A stretch of 64,000 nt of DNA from Chlorobiota bacterium (GTDB lineage: Bacteria; Bacteroidota; Bacteroidia; Bacteroidales; VadinHA17). The DNA lies in assembly GCA_013152085.1 (NCBI GenBank), contig JAADHC010000048.1:21790-85789 (forward strand), in the 5' to 3' direction. A model generated the notes under the pieces. The model was not told where the DNA came from. It searched no databases and worked only from the letters and a program-made list of their open reading frames with translations. Position 1 is the stretch's first letter, and each line of letters starts with the position of its first letter. Both the position numbers and the translations under genes were made by a program. This document shows positions 59,631 to 64,000 of this stretch, in pieces.

Positions 59631-60509
59631 ATGGCACGAAAAAATGCATTGGGAAGAGGATTGGGTGCCTTGATCGAAGATGTGGACAGGGATAAACTGG
59701 AGAATCTGGAGCGTATTAATGAGGTAAATATCGATAAAATAGAGGTAAATCCTTTTCAGCCCCGGTCTAAATTTGACGAAGAAGGTCTGAAAGAACTGGC
59801 ATCTTCGATCCGTGAACTCGGTATTATCCAACCGATTTCGATCAGGAAGATGGAGAACGGAAATTATCAGTTAATTACCGGTGAACGACGTTTGCGTGCC
59901 GCCACGCTGGCCGGACTGAAAACCATACCTGCCTATGTCAGGACGGCAGACGACCAGGCTATGCTGGAACTAGCCCTGGTCGAAAACATTCAGCGTGAAG
60001 ACCTGGATGCCATCGAGATTGCCATCTCATACCGCCGGTTGATTGAAGAGTGCCGGCTGACACAGGAATCCCTCAGCGACCGGGTGGGAAAAAAACGATC
60101 CACGGTAGCCAATTACCTGCGACTTCTGAAACTGCCTGCCGAGATTCAACTGGGTATCCGCGAAGGGAAAATATCCATGGGCCATGCCCGTACCCTGATC
60201 GGTATTGACGATGCGAAAAAACAGATCGATACGTATTACAAGATCATCAATGAGGAGCTTTCTGTCCGCCAGGTGGAAGAAGAGGTCAGAAGCCTGCAGA
60301 AGCAACAACTGAAAGATCCGGAGAAAAAGACTAAACAACAACAACTTACGCAGGAATACGCACAACTCAGCGAACATCTTTCCGGCTATTTTAAAACGGA
60401 TGTTTCGTTCCGGATGAATGAAAAAGGGAAAGGTAAAATTGTGATCCCTTTTAACAGCACAGAAGAGCTGGAGCGGATTATCAGCGTCCTCGATAACCTG
60501 AACCGATAA
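59631..60509 (+). CDS. parB: Chromosome partitioning protein ParB
   Basis: NPFQPRSKFDEEGLKELASSIRELGIIQPI; ITGERRLRAATLAGLKTIPAYV; ALVENIQREDLDAIE. Confidence 0.95.
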   Translation: MARKNALGRGLGALIEDVDRDKLENLERINEVNIDKIEVNPFQPRSKFDEEGLKELASSIRELGIIQPISIRKMENGNYQLITGERRLRAATLAGLKTIPAYVRTADDQAMLELALVENIQREDLDAIEIAISYRRLIEECRLTQESLSDRVGKKRSTVANYLRLLKLPAEIQLGIREGKISMGHARTLIGIDDAKKQIDTYYKIINEELSVRQVEEEVRSLQKQQLKDPEKKTKQQQLTQEYAQLSEHLSGYFKTDVSFRMNEKGKGKIVIPFNSTEELERIISVLDNLNR

Positions 60510-60561
60510 AAATCCTTATCTTTGTTCCTGTGTTGTACGAATTTAGCAGGACGATAAGGTT

Positions 60562-61206
60562 TTGAAATCTGTATTTTTTAAATATATAACTTCCATTATC
60601 ATCTCTTTTGCGGCTGCCACCTCGGGTGGGGTTATCGCACAGAAAAGTCATACCGGCACCTCAGCTAAAGACAGCACATGGTTGCCCTCACCGCGAAAGG
60701 CTGCCCTGTACGCAGCCACTTTCCCCGGGCTGGGACAGATTTACACAAAAAATTACTGGAAAGTGCCGGTCGTTTACGCCGGGTTTGTTACCGTCGGATA
60801 TTTTATCTGGTTCAATATATCGCATTACGAAACCTATAAAAATGCTTACCTGGATTTCACGGATGTGGATCCCGAAACCGCATCATATCTTACCCTGGTA
60901 GGCCCGGGGCTTGACCCGGCATCTTTTGACCATGTGTTATATCCCGAGTCACAAACCTATACGGATGCCAATCGCGACTGGTTTAAGAATCAACTGAAAA
61001 ACGGATTGGATTATTATCGTCGTTATCGTGATCTGTCAGTTATTGGAACGGCAGGCTGGTATATGATAACCATCCTCGATGCCGTGGTAGATGCACAGTT
61101 GTTTGATTATGATATTTCAGAGGACCTGGGGTTTCAGTTTCTTCCGGTAGCCCGGCCTGTTTACGGACAGGGGGTGCTGGGCGTGACATGTATCTTTCAA
61201 TTTTAA
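60562..61206 (+). CDS. DUF5683-family protein (TTG start)
   Basis: SPRKAALYAATFPGLGQIYTKNYWKVPVVYAGFVTVGYFI; typical position after parB in Bacteroidota. Confidence 0.82.
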   Translation: MKSVFFKYITSIIISFAAATSGGVIAQKSHTGTSAKDSTWLPSPRKAALYAATFPGLGQIYTKNYWKVPVVYAGFVTVGYFIWFNISHYETYKNAYLDFTDVDPETASYLTLVGPGLDPASFDHVLYPESQTYTDANRDWFKNQLKNGLDYYRRYRDLSVIGTAGWYMITILDAVVDAQLFDYDISEDLGFQFLPVARPVYGQGVLGVTCIFQF

Positions 61207-62787
61207 ATGATGAAGATGAAAAAAATTACCTTATTTTTCCTGACCCTGTGTTTCATATCAACAAGTTATGTTTGGTCTGACGAACCGGAAAAAAGTGATA
61301 CCCTGGTATCAAACCTTGGGATGCCGGCGGTTAACTTTATGGATAACCTGGACAGCCTGTTAAACCTATGGTATGTCAATCAGGCGTTATCCAAAGACAC
61401 CTCCCTGGTTTTACTGGAGTACGAAAGTGACAGCATCCGCCCTGCTTTTCCGGACAGTGTTTACATTGACAGGTTAAGCCGTGTCCCGTCCGTTGTCAAT
61501 CTCCCCTTCAACCGTATTGTCAGAAATTACATCAACGTTTATACACAGAAAAAACGTGACCGCATGGAGGTAATGCTCGGGCTTAGCGATTATTATTTCC
61601 CGATGATTGAAGATATATTTGATCGTGAAGGTCTCCCCGTGGAATTAAAGTATATGGCTGTTATTGAGTCGGCGCTGAATCCAAGGGCAGTATCGCGTGC
61701 AGGAGCTGTAGGGTTGTGGCAGTTTATGTATGGGACAGGCAAGGTGTACGGGCTTACCATCAATTCGCTGGTTGATGAACGTCGCGATCCGGTGCGTTCA
61801 ACCTATGCCGCCGCCCATTACCTGAAAGATCTTTATAATATCTATCATGACTGGATTCTCGTGATCGCAGCTTACAATTGCGGGCCCGGAAATGTTAACA
61901 AAGCCATACGCCGCTCGGGAGGGGTACGTAATTACTGGAAGATATATTACCGTCTGCCACGTGAAACCCGTGGATATGTGCCCGCATATGTGGCAGCTAC
62001 CTACACCATGAATTATTTCCAGGACCATGGTCTGAGGCCGGTACCTGTTGAAATACCCCTGGCACGCGACACCCTGATGGTAAACCGTAACCTGCATTTC
62101 CGGCAGGTTTCAGATATTTTACATATTCCTATCCAGGTTATACGTGACATGAATCCCCAGTACAGGGCAGATATCATCCCGGGCAACATGAAACCGTTTG
62201 CACTAACGCTCCCGGTTTCCTACTCCGGACAGTTCATCGACCACCAGGATTCCATTTTTTCTTACAAAGATTCGATATTTTTTAATCCTTCAAAAAAGAC
62301 CCTTGCCCCTTCGTGGACACATTATAAACCTCAACCGCCAAAAGGGAAAGCAAAGTTGTACTACACTGTTAAACCTGGTGATAATCTGGGTTTTATCGCC
62401 GAATGGTACCATGTGGGGTTGTCCAGCCTGCGTTACTGGAATAATATCCGCCACAACCTGATCCGGGTGGGACAGAAACTGGTTGTTTACGTTCCTCCCT
62501 CGAAAGCTAAGCAATACCGTAAGATCAATGCCATGACCTTTGCCGAAAAACAGCGGATGATCGGAAAAGCCATGCCCATATCTTCGCAAACCGCACAAAA
62601 TACAGCCCCGGATCGCTCTTACAATGGCAATTATGAATATTACAGGGTTCGTTCAGGGGATAGTATCTGGAAGATTGCTAAGAAGTTTCCGGATGTCTCG
62701 GAGGAAGACATTCTTCGGGTAAATAATCTTTCACGCTATGATAAAATTCACCCCGGACAACAATTGAAAATTCCCAGAAAAACATAA
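61207..62787 (+). CDS. Membrane-bound lytic murein transglycosylase (MltD-like) with two LysM motifs
   Basis: VELKYMAVIESALNPRAVSRAGAVGLWQFMYGTGKVYGL; AAYNCGPGNVNKAI; LysM YYTVKPGDNLGFIAEWY and YYRVRSGDSIWKIAKKF. Confidence 0.93.
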   Translation: MMKMKKITLFFLTLCFISTSYVWSDEPEKSDTLVSNLGMPAVNFMDNLDSLLNLWYVNQALSKDTSLVLLEYESDSIRPAFPDSVYIDRLSRVPSVVNLPFNRIVRNYINVYTQKKRDRMEVMLGLSDYYFPMIEDIFDREGLPVELKYMAVIESALNPRAVSRAGAVGLWQFMYGTGKVYGLTINSLVDERRDPVRSTYAAAHYLKDLYNIYHDWILVIAAYNCGPGNVNKAIRRSGGVRNYWKIYYRLPRETRGYVPAYVAATYTMNYFQDHGLRPVPVEIPLARDTLMVNRNLHFRQVSDILHIPIQVIRDMNPQYRADIIPGNMKPFALTLPVSYSGQFIDHQDSIFSYKDSIFFNPSKKTLAPSWTHYKPQPPKGKAKLYYTVKPGDNLGFIAEWYHVGLSSLRYWNNIRHNLIRVGQKLVVYVPPSKAKQYRKINAMTFAEKQRMIGKAMPISSQTAQNTAPDRSYNGNYEYYRVRSGDSIWKIAKKFPDVSEEDILRVNNLSRYDKIHPGQQLKIPRKT

Positions 62788-63068
62788 CCATTTTCCCGAG
62801 TCTGACATAATAGCATTTTGATATACAAAGGTTGATGTCCTATTTTTTTGTGAATTCTTTTACCAAAAGTATCTCTTATATCTTTGTTTTATTTATTCAC
62901 TGCAAAGATACCATGGCACCAGGGTATCACTAAGTTTTACCTTGTCAAAGCCCTGTTTATTAATACTTAACATATAATCTTCATGCCAAATTCAGGCTAT
63001 GTGTCTGACAGGCTGTGCAATGAATGACTTCCACGGTTTTTGTATCTTTAACCTCACCATGCCTTTCA

Positions 63069-63088
63069 GTCACCCGTAAGAGGGTGAC
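63069..63088. repeat. Hairpin upstream of the SGNH-like gene
   Basis: GTCACCC-GTAAGA-GGGTGAC, about 50 nt before the ATG. Confidence 0.6.
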
Positions 63089-63138
63089 CGCCGGTTGCAA
63101 CAAAGGAAAATATGAAACGAACATAAATTTTTAAATGT

Positions 63139-64000
63139 ATGAAACCGATTCGTATATTCCTGTTTTTATTTTTGCTCCTGCTTTTCCTGGTGGCCGGTTA
63201 TGGATTACTCCCTTCGGGACTGCCAGGCTTTGCGGGACTTTCATTCAGGAATCCGATTCGAACAGCTCTTGAACGATATTCACAGACACCTCTGCACAAA
63301 TTGCTACCCAATGCTCCCCCGGTACAGGATACCGGGAATATCATTCCTATGCTTAAACCGGTCATTTATCACCAACAGGCATTTACAGATTCACTGCTAA
63401 GCGCAATTCCACCTTTAGAATATACCGGAGCAACCGGGAAAAAATGGGAGGCACTGATCAGGTACTATCAAAACCTGAGGAAAAACGGACATTCCTCTCA
63501 TATTCTTTATTATGGCGATTCCCAGATCGAGGGAGACCGGATCACCGGTCCCGTCAGGGATTCCCTGCAGCACTGGTTCGGAGGTGGTGGGCCCGGCCTT
63601 TTTCTGCCGGTGATGACGGTTCCGGTTACCGCAACATTGCGCATTGAGGCAGACCGTGCGTGGCATCTGGAAGCATGTGACCGGAAACCCGCGGCAGAAA
63701 GAACTTTTCCCGAAACCGGGATACTCCTGGAACACGTTTACCTGTCTCCTCTAAAAAATGATGGACAAACAACGCCGGTCCGGGCTTCTTTCAAAGCAAC
63801 CTTCCAGCCGTTTGCTTCCCGGAGCGTAAAAACTCCGGACAAAATCAGGATATGGTTCCGTGGTCAGGAAGGGCCAATGGATCTCCGGATACAGTTTGAT
63901 AACATGGAAATTACCCGGAAGGAAAATGTCTCGGACTCGCTACAGGAATTTTCCGGTGTTCTTACCGGAATATCATCAGGGGTTTCCTGCACTTTTGAAG
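63139..64000 (+). CDS. SGNH/GDSL-hydrolase-like secreted or membrane-anchored protein, truncated by window end
   Basis: Manual translation MKPIRIFLFLFLLLLFLVAGYGLLPSG...HILYYGDSQIEGDRITGPVRDSLQHWFGGGGPG...; open to the window edge. Confidence 0.75.
   Translation, partial: MKPIRIFLFLFLLLLFLVAGYGLLPSGLPGFAGLSFRNPIRTALERYSQTPLHKLLPNAPPVQDTGNIIPMLKPVIYHQQAFTDSLLSAIPPLEYTGATGKKWEALIRYYQNLRKNGHSSHILYYGDSQIEGDRITGPVRDSLQHWFGGGGPGLFLPVMTVPVTATLRIEADRAWHLEACDRKPAAERTFPETGILLEHVYLSPLKNDGQTTPVRASFKATFQPFASRSVKTPDKIRIWFRGQEGPMDLRIQFDNMEITRKENVSDSLQEFSGVLTGISSGVSCTFE

Noticed and set aside
61958-61967. CACGTGAAAC match to part of the parS consensus near parAB
   Set aside because: Only about 12 of 16 positions match TGTTTCACGTGAAACA and it lies in conserved transglycosylase coding sequence
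1-64000. CRISPR arrays, tRNA/rRNA genes, transposases, toxin-antitoxin or phage genes
   Set aside because: Looked for while reading; no repeat-spacer pattern, cloverleaf, or characteristic protein motif found

Overview
The window is mostly conserved core genome from a member of the Bacteroidota. Supporting signs are TTTG-N19-TAnnTTTG-type promoters, CHU_C/type IX secretion sorting domains, DUF4290, DUF4492 and DUF5683 proteins, zinc-free ribosomal proteins, and a dedicated EF-G paralog. The left end has two tandem MIO-type aromatic amino acid lyases, hisS, and a convergent pair of signalling genes. Positions 9605-27462 (minus strand) hold one continuous str-S10-spc-alpha ribosomal supercluster (rpsL to rplQ, including fusA, secY, map, infA, rpmJ, rpoA) with no tuf. 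The rest includes fusA2, a CHU_C protein, a UvrD/PcrA helicase, murA, grpE-dnaJ, a NatAB-like ABC exporter, Ppx/GppA, a truncated NtrC-like regulator, a flavodiiron protein, Hsp20, an HMA protein, an AI-2E-family permease, a second CHU_C protein, DUF4492-cydAB, two M14 proteins, purS, pssA, a HAD protein, glutaminyl cyclotransferase, a diacylglycerol-kinase-like protein, parAB, DUF5683, an MltD-like transglycosylase, and a truncated SGNH-type protein at the right edge. I saw no CRISPR array, transposase, rRNA or tRNA, and no obvious defence island or biosynthetic cluster. The most interesting items are subtle: a 39-aa CydX-like ORF after cydB that the ORF track misses; a tandem M14 pair in which the upstream copy has lost its zinc ligands; a hybrid histidine kinase with a degenerate ATPase domain but intact receiver; an NtrC-like protein with no DNA-binding domain and GSFTSA instead of GAFTGA; an EF-G2 without the catalytic His and other GTPase motifs; a MurA with Asp at the fosfomycin-target Cys; a probable internally deleted thioredoxin-like remnant next to a structured intergenic element; and several strong intergenic inverted repeats. 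All family calls were made by reading motifs; no database search was run.
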